A model generated the notes under the pieces. That model ran no database searches, was not told where the DNA came from, and saw only the letters and a program-made list of their open reading frames with translations. This document shows positions 42,092-49,893 of a DNA stretch of 64,000 nt, one piece after another (the first letter of the stretch is position 1; each line of letters begins with the position of its first letter). Both the position numbers and the translations under genes were made by a program. This DNA is from Flavobacteriales bacterium UBA3477 (GTDB lineage Bacteria; Bacteroidota; Bacteroidia; Flavobacteriales; Schleiferiaceae). Location: the NCBI GenBank assembly GCA_002378005.1, contig DFQY01000020.1, positions 1 to 64,000 on the forward strand. The letters run 5' to 3'.

Positions 42092-44584
42092 ATGAAACGC
42101 CATGTGCTCTTTTTCTTCTTGCTCCTAGCAGGAACTATGAATGCCCAAACCTTGACCCAAACCATTCGTGGGACGGTCGTCGACGCTGAATCTAAATTTC
42201 CATTGGCCGATGCTATGGTTATTTGTGATAATCAACAAGCCTTCTCTGATGAATATGGCCAATTCTCCCTTGAAGTAGAAATAGGCCGCAAAGTTGTCGC
42301 CGTGCAGCTCTTCGGATATGAGCCCAAAAGCTCGGTCGTTGAACTCAACTCCGCCAAACAAGCGGTGATTCGAGTAGAACTGACCGAAAGCACCGTGAAG
42401 CTAGACGAAGTTGATGTGGTCGCCACACCGCGAGGAGATGTGAAAAACGAGATGGCCGTGGTCAGCGCTCGTAAATTCTCAGTAGAAGAAACCAACCTCT
42501 ATGCTGGTTCCCGTGGAGAGCCTGCCCGTATGGCAACAAACTTCGCTGGAGTGCAGGGTTCTGACGATTCGCGCAATGATATCGTGGTCCGTGGAAATAC
42601 CCCGGCAGGTATTTTGTACAGATTCGAAGGCATCAATATTCCAAACCCCAACCACTTCGCCATTCCAGGTACCGGTGGGGGACCCGTAACCATCTTGAAC
42701 AACAAATACATCCAAAGTGGTGATTTCTACACGGGTGCGTGGCCAGGTGAATACGGTAATGCCATCGCCGGGGTCTTCGACCTAGAAATGCGCGACGGTA
42801 ATAACGCAACACCGTTTGAAGGTAGCTTTCAGTTCGGTCTTCTTGGGGTAGAATTAATGGCAGAGGGAAGGTTAGGCGAGGAGAAGCCTAATGCACCTTC
42901 CTACCTTATCCTAGGCCGGTATTCAACTCTAAGCATGGCTACTACATTAGGCATTCCTTTAGGTACTACTGCTATACCAAACTACGCGGATGGGGCATTC
43001 CGTTTCAGCTTCCCACAAAAGGACGGTTCAAAACTGAGCATCTGGGGAATGGGCGGTACGTCAAACCTCGTCATTGATATTACGGGTACAGATGGCGATA
43101 TCATCACTGGCGATTTTGAAGGGTACGGATCCGTAGACCGCGATCAGTACTTCGATACGCACATGGGTGTGGTCGGAGCAACTTACAACAAACGCCTCTC
43201 TCCAAATAGTTATGTCAAAAGCGGTGCAGCTGTTTCACGTTCTGCCATCCATGCCTTGAACAACAAGGTGTTTAGAAGCGTAGATTCCTCTAATGTAGAT
43301 GAACTGCGCTGGCGTGTAGATTCTTCTCCTAAAATCCTTAATTACTGGTACTACGAAACCAAGATTCATGGATACAGCCACTACACAAACAAGATCGACG
43401 CTCGTCAAAGCTTGAAAGCCGGGGTTAACGTGGATTACGTAATGGTGGACTATTTAGATTCCACTCGCATCGTGAATGGACTCACAGGGGTGATTTCGGA
43501 TTGGGAATTCCCTTGGGGAACGTCAGCAGGTACTTCATCAACAGATGGATATGCCATCGTTCAGCCTTTTATAAGCTACAAGAACAGATTGACAGATGAT
43601 TTGACCATGACGGCAGGTTTGACCGCACTATATTCAAACATCAACGATAACTCATTGAGCCCACTCGAGCCGCGTCTAGGATTGAACTATGATCTTGATA
43701 AGAACAACAAGCTATTTACTGGAGCCGGTTACCATAGCCAGATGCAGAGTAGTTATTTGTATTACTACCGTGGGTCACAAGCGACGCCTCAAGCGATTGC
43801 AGATGGAGTATATGGTACGGAATACAATAAAGGCATGGGATTGACTAAGAGTGCGCATCTGGTCGCAGGTTGGGAGCACAACTTCGAATATCCTGTACGC
43901 ATTAAGTTGGAGACTTATTACCAATACTTGTGGGACGTTCCTGTTGAAATGGTTCCCTCTTATTTCTCTCTTGTTAACGGAGGATCAGGTTTTGGGCGTT
44001 TATGGGCGGAGCCTTTGGAGAATGGTGGTACAGGACGTAACTACGGGGTTGAATTCACTGCAGAGCATTACTACCGGAACGGCTTTTACAGCTTATTCAC
44101 CGGCTCATTGTTCGATGCAAAGTATAAGGGTTCTAAGAATATGGCAGCAGCCGGCACAGGCTCTGCAGATGATATTTGGGTGAATACCACCTTCAATGGT
44201 CGGTATGCCTTTAACTTTATTATGGCAAAGAACTACCAGTTGAGTAAATATGGTGTGTTGAACCTTGGGACGAAGGTTAGTTCGATCGGCGGTCGTTGGT
44301 TTGGAGATGTTGATCCCACCGCTTCTGCAATAGGTTCGGAAATCGAGTTTTTCGATAATTCTACCTTCAATAGCTTACAGTATCGTCCATACTTCCGTCT
44401 AGATTTCAAGGTGGGGTACAAGTGGAACTTTATGAACCTCGCTCATGAGTTTGCCTTGGACATTTCAAACATCACCAACAACAAGAACATTTTGACCTTG
44501 ACCTACTTGCCTGAAACGGCTAAGATCGCTGAGAATTACCAGCTCGGACTCTTCCCAGTCTTCTACTACAAGATGGATTTCTAG
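42092..44584 (+). CDS. TonB-dependent receptor with carboxypeptidase-like N-terminal domain
   Basis: An 830-residue outer-membrane receptor with a signal (MKRHVLFFFLLLAGTMNAQT). Residues about 24-105 form a CarboxypepD_reg-like domain (IRGTVVDAESKFPLADAMVI, FGYEPKSSVVEL). The plug follows, with KLDEVDVVATPRGDVKNEMA, RMATNFAGVQGSDDSRNDIV, VRGNTPAGILYRFEGINIPN and the barrel end YQLGLFPVFYYKMDF with terminal Phe. No SusD partner is adjacent, so it is not a classical polysaccharide-utilisation pair. The ligand is unknown. It is monocistronic, with an upstream structured leader and a terminator 16 bp after its stop. Confidence 0.88.
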   Translation: MKRHVLFFFLLLAGTMNAQTLTQTIRGTVVDAESKFPLADAMVICDNQQAFSDEYGQFSLEVEIGRKVVAVQLFGYEPKSSVVELNSAKQAVIRVELTESTVKLDEVDVVATPRGDVKNEMAVVSARKFSVEETNLYAGSRGEPARMATNFAGVQGSDDSRNDIVVRGNTPAGILYRFEGINIPNPNHFAIPGTGGGPVTILNNKYIQSGDFYTGAWPGEYGNAIAGVFDLEMRDGNNATPFEGSFQFGLLGVELMAEGRLGEEKPNAPSYLILGRYSTLSMATTLGIPLGTTAIPNYADGAFRFSFPQKDGSKLSIWGMGGTSNLVIDITGTDGDIITGDFEGYGSVDRDQYFDTHMGVVGATYNKRLSPNSYVKSGAAVSRSAIHALNNKVFRSVDSSNVDELRWRVDSSPKILNYWYYETKIHGYSHYTNKIDARQSLKAGVNVDYVMVDYLDSTRIVNGLTGVISDWEFPWGTSAGTSSTDGYAIVQPFISYKNRLTDDLTMTAGLTALYSNINDNSLSPLEPRLGLNYDLDKNNKLFTGAGYHSQMQSSYLYYYRGSQATPQAIADGVYGTEYNKGMGLTKSAHLVAGWEHNFEYPVRIKLETYYQYLWDVPVEMVPSYFSLVNGGSGFGRLWAEPLENGGTGRNYGVEFTAEHYYRNGFYSLFTGSLFDAKYKGSKNMAAAGTGSADDIWVNTTFNGRYAFNFIMAKNYQLSKYGVLNLGTKVSSIGGRWFGDVDPTASAIGSEIEFFDNSTFNSLQYRPYFRLDFKVGYKWNFMNLAHEFALDISNITNNKNILTLTYLPETAKIAENYQLGLFPVFYYKMDF

Positions 44585-44600
44585 GAATATCGAAAGAATG

Positions 44601-44627
44601 AAAAGCCCCGCACGAAGCGGGGCTTTT
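44601..44627. terminator. Bidirectional terminator between receptor and DUF6695-like gene
   Basis: AAAAGCCCCGC (44601-44611) pairs with GCGGGGCTTTT (44617-44627) across an ACGAA loop, followed by TT on the plus strand. It can serve both convergent genes. Confidence 0.88.
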
Positions 44628-44633
44628 TTATGC

Positions 44634-45644
44634 TTAAGATTTGCGATAGAACCGGTGTACGATCTCATCGTGCTCGATGCTGAAGAAACCGTAATGTGAG
44701 GCATAGGTAATCTTAGGATTCGCCGGCACCTCAATCTCATTATTAGTGTAGAGTGCCTCATGCTCTAATAGGCCCAATTTATCAAACTTCCTCCCTTTGA
44801 AGCTGTAGCCTTGAACTTCGCTGATATCAAACCAGGCACCTTCTCCTAAACCACCTAACCATTTAGCAGTGGATGGTAAGCTTGATGGGCGATCAGGCTC
44901 GGCAATATCGCCGTGCACACTATCATCAGGGCGAGAATCCGTATATTTAGTAAAGGCACTTTCCAACAATCCTGCACTTAAATCAGCCATGCTGTGTCGG
45001 CGACTTTTGTCCAAGAATTGCAGCGTGCCGCCTTCAAAACTGTAGATAGTATCTTGCGTCTTGGCCGCTACTACATTAAATAGAGGAGTAGGGCGTAGTG
45101 TCAATGGATATTTAAGCTTTGTGCCTACAGTACCGTCTTCACTAGAAGCTTTGATAGTTTCCGTCACGTAACGGGCACAATTGCTTGCGCTCTTGTAAAT
45201 ACCGTTATATGGGAAAAAACCTTTCATGACCATTTCATCGGCGTACTTCTTGGCCTTGATATAATCTATGGATTTGCTAACCGAGAATACCAAAGGACCT
45301 GCACCGTGCGTGTACTTTGCTTTGCTTTCTAGTTCAGAAGCAATCTCTTCCACATTCATCAAATCCTTCTCGTCATTGAATACCGCTTTGGTGGACAAGG
45401 CTAGTTCAGGATCTGTGTATTTACTGCGCGCACGCCCAAAACCACGTGGGGTAATGTATCGTCCAAAGTCGTAATAAATGACCTCGTGAGATTGTGGGTT
45501 AATCAAGCAAACCGCTGCATGCCCCACGCGAAAGTTGAGGTTTTTCACTAATCCCGCCTTTCTTAAGAAAATTGGGAGGCTCTCATCCGCTCTCGCAGTA
45601 CACTGAGGCCAAGCAATAACAATGGCAGTATCTAGATAAGACAT
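44634..45644 (-). CDS. DUF6695-like protein, possible permuted papain-like fold
   Basis: A 336-residue protein without a signal peptide. It begins SYLDTAIVIAWPQCTARADE, then VGHAAVCLINPQSHEVIYYD and FGRYITPRGFGRARS, and later YNGIYKSASNCARYVTETIK. It resembles Bacteroidota proteins annotated as DUF6695. The order of a His (GHAAVC) before a Cys (SNCARYV), with the YDFGRY strand, recalls circularly permuted NlpC/P60-like (DUF4105, PPPDE) folds; this fold assignment is an inference. The end LGLLEHEALYTNNEIEVPA with YASHYGFFSIEHDEIVHRF is well formed. Function is unknown. It stands alone before a terminator. Confidence 0.65.
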   Translation of the reverse strand: MSYLDTAIVIAWPQCTARADESLPIFLRKAGLVKNLNFRVGHAAVCLINPQSHEVIYYDFGRYITPRGFGRARSKYTDPELALSTKAVFNDEKDLMNVEEIASELESKAKYTHGAGPLVFSVSKSIDYIKAKKYADEMVMKGFFPYNGIYKSASNCARYVTETIKASSEDGTVGTKLKYPLTLRPTPLFNVVAAKTQDTIYSFEGGTLQFLDKSRRHSMADLSAGLLESAFTKYTDSRPDDSVHGDIAEPDRPSSLPSTAKWLGGLGEGAWFDISEVQGYSFKGRKFDKLGLLEHEALYTNNEIEVPANPKITYASHYGFFSIEHDEIVHRFYRKS

Positions 45645-45701
45645 TCGGTATGAATATATCGAAGAGTAAAAATAGCGTAAAAACAGAAAGTTAAATTCCC
45701 G

Positions 45702-46364
45702 TTAAGCCATCATTTTTAACAACTCATCATAGTCAGGGACGGTAAAGTCTGCACCTGCAATGCACAGTTCTTCATCTGTCTTGCTAGTTCTTACACCTAT
45801 TACCGTGGCACCACAAGCTTTCCCAGCAGCAACTCCTGAGGAAGTATCTTCTATGATCCAAAGCTGACCATGTTGAAGGTTTAGTTCCTGCCATGGAGTC
45901 AAACATTCTTTGAAAATATCGGGATGAGGTTTACCACGTTCGACACATTCGGCACTGCGCCAATGACTTAAGTGGGAGTGGAGACCCAAAGCGTCAATGA
46001 CAAAACGAGCATTTTCCTTGGTGCCCATAGTTCCCACGGCCATGGGAATACTCAGATCATTAAGATGGTCTAAGAAAGACATCAGGCCTTTTATAGGCTT
46101 GATATGTGGGGCGTATAATTCTCGATACTTGGACTCCTTTTCTTCAGCAATACGCTCGGCAACTTCCTCGGAAGTGGGGCCAAAATATTTCTGACAGATT
46201 TCAAAATTTGTCCCATGCAGGTCAGCGATAATAGCTTCTCTGGAATCAGGACCGCCATATTTTGTCGAAATGGCCAACCAAGCGTCAATGTGCACGTGGT
46301 AGTTATCGACTAGCGTGCCGTCCATATCGAAAATGACATATGCAGGTGGGGCCAATTTCTTCAT
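45702..46364 (-). CDS. HAD hydrolase, beta-phosphoglucomutase-like
   Basis: A 220-residue HAD-superfamily phosphatase or phosphomutase. Motif I is IFDMDGTLVDNYHVHIDAWL with the nucleophile Asp and acid Asp, motif II is AVGTMGTKENARF (T/S in GT), motif III Lys is in VERGKPHPDIFKECL, and motif IV is WIIEDTSSGVAAGKACGATV. The cap between residues 20 and 90 is of the helical beta-PGM type. The substrate is a small sugar phosphate or similar. Its start codon is 1 bp from the stop of the upstream T9SS protein gene, so it may be transcribed with it, though no functional link is obvious. Confidence 0.85.
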   Translation of the reverse strand: MKKLAPPAYVIFDMDGTLVDNYHVHIDAWLAISTKYGGPDSREAIIADLHGTNFEICQKYFGPTSEEVAERIAEEKESKYRELYAPHIKPIKGLMSFLDHLNDLSIPMAVGTMGTKENARFVIDALGLHSHLSHWRSAECVERGKPHPDIFKECLTPWQELNLQHGQLWIIEDTSSGVAAGKACGATVIGVRTSKTDEELCIAGADFTVPDYDELLKMMA

Positions 46365-48926
46365 CTAAGGCAAAGAGAATATAGTATACTCGTCCAAATG
46401 CAAGGCACCCGTTGGCAATCGTGTAAAGGTCCGTAGCGTCATCGCGCCTGTAGGCAGCTCTCGTCCCTCTGCTTGTGGATCCCAGCATTGGGTAGCGGGA
46501 CCAGAGAATAACTCATTCCCCCAACGGTCATAAATAGCATAGGAGGTGCGTTCAGGCATAGAGCTAGAAATGCAGTACTGGTCATTTACTCCATCACCAT
46601 TTGGTGTAAACGCTGTAGGGACATACATCAAAACATCGTCCAAACAATCCACTTCCAATACGCTATGAATGGTATCTAAATTGTTACAGCTGTCAATAGC
46701 GACTAGGGTAAGCTCGTGCACGCCCGCAAAAGGGAATAGGGTATCTAGGCTTGGCTGCATATAGGTTGCGCCGCCTAATTCTAATGAGATAAACGCCGTG
46801 TACCCGTGCGCCGTCAAAGTGTAATTAGGGCATCCATAACCTTCGTCTACATAGGGCTCGGGAATTAATCGGAAATATAAACTATCCTCAAAGATACACC
46901 CATTGATATCTGTAGCCTCATAAGGATACCAAGCAGTGCTGTCTAGCTGAATAACCGCGGTGTGAGTATCTAGAGTCGTCCAATACAGATCGGCCAAAAG
47001 AGGCGAACTGAAATCTACAACCATGGAATCACAAAATGCGGTGTCGCGGTACGGGGGGTCGAACAAAGAACCATTTTTGAGGTAGATGCTATCGGTGAAT
47101 TGGCAATCTCCTAAATCCACCACTACCCATAACCAGCCGCTTTGATTCGTTGAGGTGGAAGCCGTGGTATCACCATTGGACCAATTATAACTCAATCCAG
47201 CTGTCGTGTTGTTTACTTCCACCGTGGTCGGCTGAGACAAACAAACGCTGGTCGTATCATCCGTTATAGGCTCATAGGTTGTTCCGTAGTAATCAAAATC
47301 AAAGTATATAGAATCCGTACTCCCGCGGTCGTCTTCAACCACCACCTTAATCTTCACGGGCCCTGTATAAGTCGGGTCTATGATGGCATGTAAAATGGTG
47401 TCGCGCGCGTTGGAATCCACTACCGTACCCGTTCCAGTCATCAACGTGTGGGAGAGCACTGTAATGCTATCTACACAAGAAATATATCCAAAATACAATG
47501 GGATTGGTGTGGCACACAATGCACCAAGGGGCACATCTGTCACCGGCTGGGCGTAAAACGGATCCAATAATTTTAGATCATCATCAAAACCACTGATATA
47601 TCCGTACAACCCTGTAGAGGTACCTTGACCTGCAAGAATACCCACATGGAAAGGTGTGATACAATCCAAGGTAAAGTTGTTCGTCAAAGTGTTCGGGTCT
47701 ATATAAACCCCGGACCAATTAGGATCATAGGTACTTTGTTGCACCGTAATCGCTGTATTCCCACTAACAGGATTTCCGTTATAATTCAAGCTAGCTACAG
47801 CACTCGAAGGAATAGTGACCAGTGCTGAGGTCGCCAAACCGGAAGCTCTATTGTATCGAATGAAGGTCGAGCCCGTGCAGTCCACGTGAGGAATCTGTGC
47901 CATTCCTTGTTCTGGATCATGGCTGGTGGTTCCTGTAGTGACTTGGAACACATAAATAGGCCTCGTACTTTCTATTATGAAAGGCTTTCCTGGAGTATTA
48001 GCATTCCCAGTCATACTATACGTTCCTGCATCCCCAGGCCCTCCATTGGTTAGGATAGTGGTCCCATCTAGCGTGATGTAGGTGCTGTCTTCCGTAGCGA
48101 CATACATGAAATAATCATTGGGGTGGTAGGCCATACCCCGTAGCACTACATGTTTAGTGCCCAAATGTTCAACAGGAGTCACCTGATCAATTCCCGCATC
48201 TGCATTATTGGCCGAAGCATTCTTCAGGTGATTCCCACCTGCTGTCACAGCAATAGGTTTATCTGCAGTAACGTGCGTACCAAGCAACACGTCATCGTCC
48301 TGCATCTTGGAAACCCAACTTTGTCCAGCATCCAAGGTGAACACCACACTATCCAGCCCATTGTCAAACTGGTTATTCGCTGGTGCTTTGAACTTAATGT
48401 TGGTGCTATCCTCCGTGGCCACCACACTGATGTAGTGCATTCCTTTGTAGCCAGCGTAATTACCTGAAACCGTAGAATTAATAAGGGTTTGTGACCCCAC
48501 GTAAAACTCAGTGCCTAGTGCATTACGCCCTTTCGCAGTAATAATTTCTTGATTGTAAGGATCCAGAATACGTTGGGTAATGGTCACCGGATTCGTGGCC
48601 TCCACAAATAGGGCGTCTTTATAGCGCTTTTGGTTGGTCCAATTCAGTTCTCTCGCCCCATAGGTACTATTCAACCCCACCACAGGCGTAGTAAAACTGA
48701 TCGTTCCAATGTTGTTCGAAGTGACAATCATCGTCTGGGAAAAGCTCGTATCGCTATTATATACCCATACCGAAGAATTAGAGGAGGTGGTACTGATGTA
48801 CAGATAAATATCATGATCCCCAGCTTCCCATTCATAAAGAGGAGGAAGAACGAAGTAGGTATCACTTTGCGCCCTCGCCACGAAGGTTGATACTAAACCT
48901 ATGAGAATCAGTAGTTTTTTCACCAT
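46365..48926 (-). CDS. Large T9SS type B surface protein with IgGFc-binding-like domain
   Basis: An 853-residue secreted protein with a signal (MVKKLLILIGLVSTFVARAQ). Residues about 130-440 match the IgGFc-binding N-terminal domain found in Bacteroidota and animal FCGBP: ALGTEFYVGSQTLINSTVSG, HYISVVATEDSTNIKFKAPA, VTPVEHLGTKHVVLRGMAYH, and IRYNRASGLATSALVTIPSS. Later Ig-like repeats contain TVEVNNTTAGLSYNWSNGDT. The end, YVPTAFTPNGDGVNDQYCIS through YAIYDRWGNELFSGP, is a gliding-motility (type B) T9SS domain. It is probably a surface adhesin; IgG binding itself is not implied in a free-living organism. Confidence 0.88.
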   Translation of the reverse strand: MVKKLLILIGLVSTFVARAQSDTYFVLPPLYEWEAGDHDIYLYISTTSSNSSVWVYNSDTSFSQTMIVTSNNIGTISFTTPVVGLNSTYGARELNWTNQKRYKDALFVEATNPVTITQRILDPYNQEIITAKGRNALGTEFYVGSQTLINSTVSGNYAGYKGMHYISVVATEDSTNIKFKAPANNQFDNGLDSVVFTLDAGQSWVSKMQDDDVLLGTHVTADKPIAVTAGGNHLKNASANNADAGIDQVTPVEHLGTKHVVLRGMAYHPNDYFMYVATEDSTYITLDGTTILTNGGPGDAGTYSMTGNANTPGKPFIIESTRPIYVFQVTTGTTSHDPEQGMAQIPHVDCTGSTFIRYNRASGLATSALVTIPSSAVASLNYNGNPVSGNTAITVQQSTYDPNWSGVYIDPNTLTNNFTLDCITPFHVGILAGQGTSTGLYGYISGFDDDLKLLDPFYAQPVTDVPLGALCATPIPLYFGYISCVDSITVLSHTLMTGTGTVVDSNARDTILHAIIDPTYTGPVKIKVVVEDDRGSTDSIYFDFDYYGTTYEPITDDTTSVCLSQPTTVEVNNTTAGLSYNWSNGDTTASTSTNQSGWLWVVVDLGDCQFTDSIYLKNGSLFDPPYRDTAFCDSMVVDFSSPLLADLYWTTLDTHTAVIQLDSTAWYPYEATDINGCIFEDSLYFRLIPEPYVDEGYGCPNYTLTAHGYTAFISLELGGATYMQPSLDTLFPFAGVHELTLVAIDSCNNLDTIHSVLEVDCLDDVLMYVPTAFTPNGDGVNDQYCISSSMPERTSYAIYDRWGNELFSGPATQCWDPQAEGRELPTGAMTLRTFTRLPTGALHLDEYTIFSLP

Positions 48927-48999
48927 CCTAAAGATAGTGTAATTGGGACACTTTCTAGTTGTGCAGGAACCTTTTCCGGGCTACTTTTACACCACTTAT

Positions 49000-49089
49000 G
49001 GAGAGGTGCCTGAGTGGTTGAAAGGGCCCGCCTGGAAAGCTGGTATAGGGGCAACTCTATCGAGGGTTCGAATCCCTTCCTCTCCGCCA
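49000..49089 (+). tRNA. tRNA-Ser, anticodon GGA
   Basis: A 90-nt class II tRNA: acceptor GGAGAGG with CCTCTCC, discriminator G, and encoded CCA at 49087-49089. The anticodon loop is CTGGAAA (anticodon GGA, reading UCC/UCU), the long variable arm is around TATAGGGGCAACTCTATC, and the T arm is GGTTCGAATCC. The anticodon stem as read, CCCGC with GCTGG, contains one C.U mismatch. It is followed by copy B of the tRNA-Ser-associated repeat. Confidence 0.96.
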
Positions 49090-49094
49090 AAACA

Positions 49095-49180
49095 ATTGAA
49101 AACCAGCGTTTTACACTGGTTTTCAATGGGTTATGGAACGGTACCCATCGGGATCTTTTGAGCGAAGCGAAAAAAATCCC
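49095..49180 (+). repeat. tRNA-Ser-associated repeat, copy B
   Basis: A hairpin ATTGAAAACCAG (49095-49106) with CTGGTTTTCAAT (49116-49127) starts 6 bp after the tRNA CCA. It extends imperfectly so that the CCA itself pairs near TGG at 49134-49136. The tail AACGGTACCCATCGGGATC plus TTTTGAGCGAAGCGAAAAAA and ATCCC (49137-49180) is 40 of 44 identical to copy A at 38480-38523 on the other strand. Nothing else is seen from 49181 to 49280. Confidence 0.75.
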
Positions 49181-49280
49181 TCTAAAGAAGCGTTCATAAG
49201 TATGTGTAAGACAGAATGGTAAATCTTAAAACTAGCTAGGCCATTACTGACACACCACAATCCAAGTCTCTTACGAACAT

Positions 49281-49307
49281 TTTAAATGCAACCGTGTTGC
49301 ATTTAAA
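49281..49307. promoter_or_regulatory. zur: Zur-box operator, perfect palindrome
   Basis: TTTAAATGCAAC (49281-49292), CGT spacer, GTTGCATTTAAA (49296-49307): a perfect 12-3-12 inverted repeat with the TGCAAC/GTTGCA core. It sits upstream of a lipoprotein-TonB receptor-Fur-family operon and overlaps the -33 side of a good promoter. Binding by the co-encoded Zur, giving zinc-dependent autorepression, is inferred. Confidence 0.82.
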
Positions 49308-49326
49308 GGAATTGGTCCTACATTTG
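49297..49326 (+). promoter_or_regulatory. Promoter of the zinc operon
   Basis: TTG (49297-49299) and TACATTTG (49319-49326) fit the Bacteroidota consensus TTTG/TTG, 17-23 bases, TAnnTTTG, with a 19-base spacer. The TTG lies inside the Zur palindrome, so the repressor would block polymerase. The start codon of the first gene is 22 bp downstream of the -7 element. Confidence 0.75.
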
Positions 49327-49347
49327 TCTTAACTAACAACATCAGCT

Positions 49348-49893
49348 ATGAACATTTTTAAAATCAGCGTACTACTCACCCCAGCCTTGCTCATTTTCTC
49401 TTGCCAACCTGTAGACCCTACGGATCCACACGAGGAAGAATTAATCACCACATTACAAATAGATCTCGATGCGGGTTCTGTCGTTCATGTATTGAACTAT
49501 CAGGATCTCGATGGGGATGGGGGCAATGCCCCAATACTTTCCTTAGACACATTACTAGCGAATACCACATATTCCGGGAGCATTAGATTATTCAATGAAA
49601 GTGAAACCCCATCAGAGGAATTGACAGCGGAGGTATTTGACGAGTCAGAAGAGCATCAGTTCTTTTTCAGTACTAGCGGCAATTCATCCTTTGCTTACGG
49701 AGATCAGGATAATAATGGGTTTCCCGTTGGATTGGCATTTGAATTGGTCACTGGGGAAGCAGGTTCTGAAATATTGAGTGTGACCTTGCGCCATCAACCC
49801 GATAAAGGAGCCAGTGGCGTGAGTGATGGCGATATCACCAACGCGGGTGGGGAGACTGATATAGAAGTACTCTTTGACGTGATCATTGAATAA
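49348..49893 (+). CDS. Lipoprotein of the zinc operon
   Basis: A 181-residue lipoprotein (MNIFKISVLLTPALLIFSCQ, lipobox IFSC). The mature protein is acidic and beta-rich, with THLQIDLDAGS-like TTLQIDLDAGSVVHVLNYQD, LDGDGGNAPILSLDTLLA, SGSIRLFNESETPSEELTAE and VTLRHQPDKGASGVSDGDI. It resembles proteins that Bacteroidota annotations call type 1 periplasmic-binding-fold proteins next to zinc TonB receptors. It probably helps pass the metal at the outer membrane. It is the first gene of the Zur-controlled operon and overlaps the receptor gene by 8 bp. Confidence 0.78.
   Translation: MNIFKISVLLTPALLIFSCQPVDPTDPHEEELITTLQIDLDAGSVVHVLNYQDLDGDGGNAPILSLDTLLANTTYSGSIRLFNESETPSEELTAEVFDESEEHQFFFSTSGNSSFAYGDQDNNGFPVGLAFELVTGEAGSEILSVTLRHQPDKGASGVSDGDITNAGGETDIEVLFDVIIE

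Noticed and set aside
48920..49199. Short frames around 49000
   Set aside because: They are translations across the tRNA-Ser(GGA) gene and its repeat.
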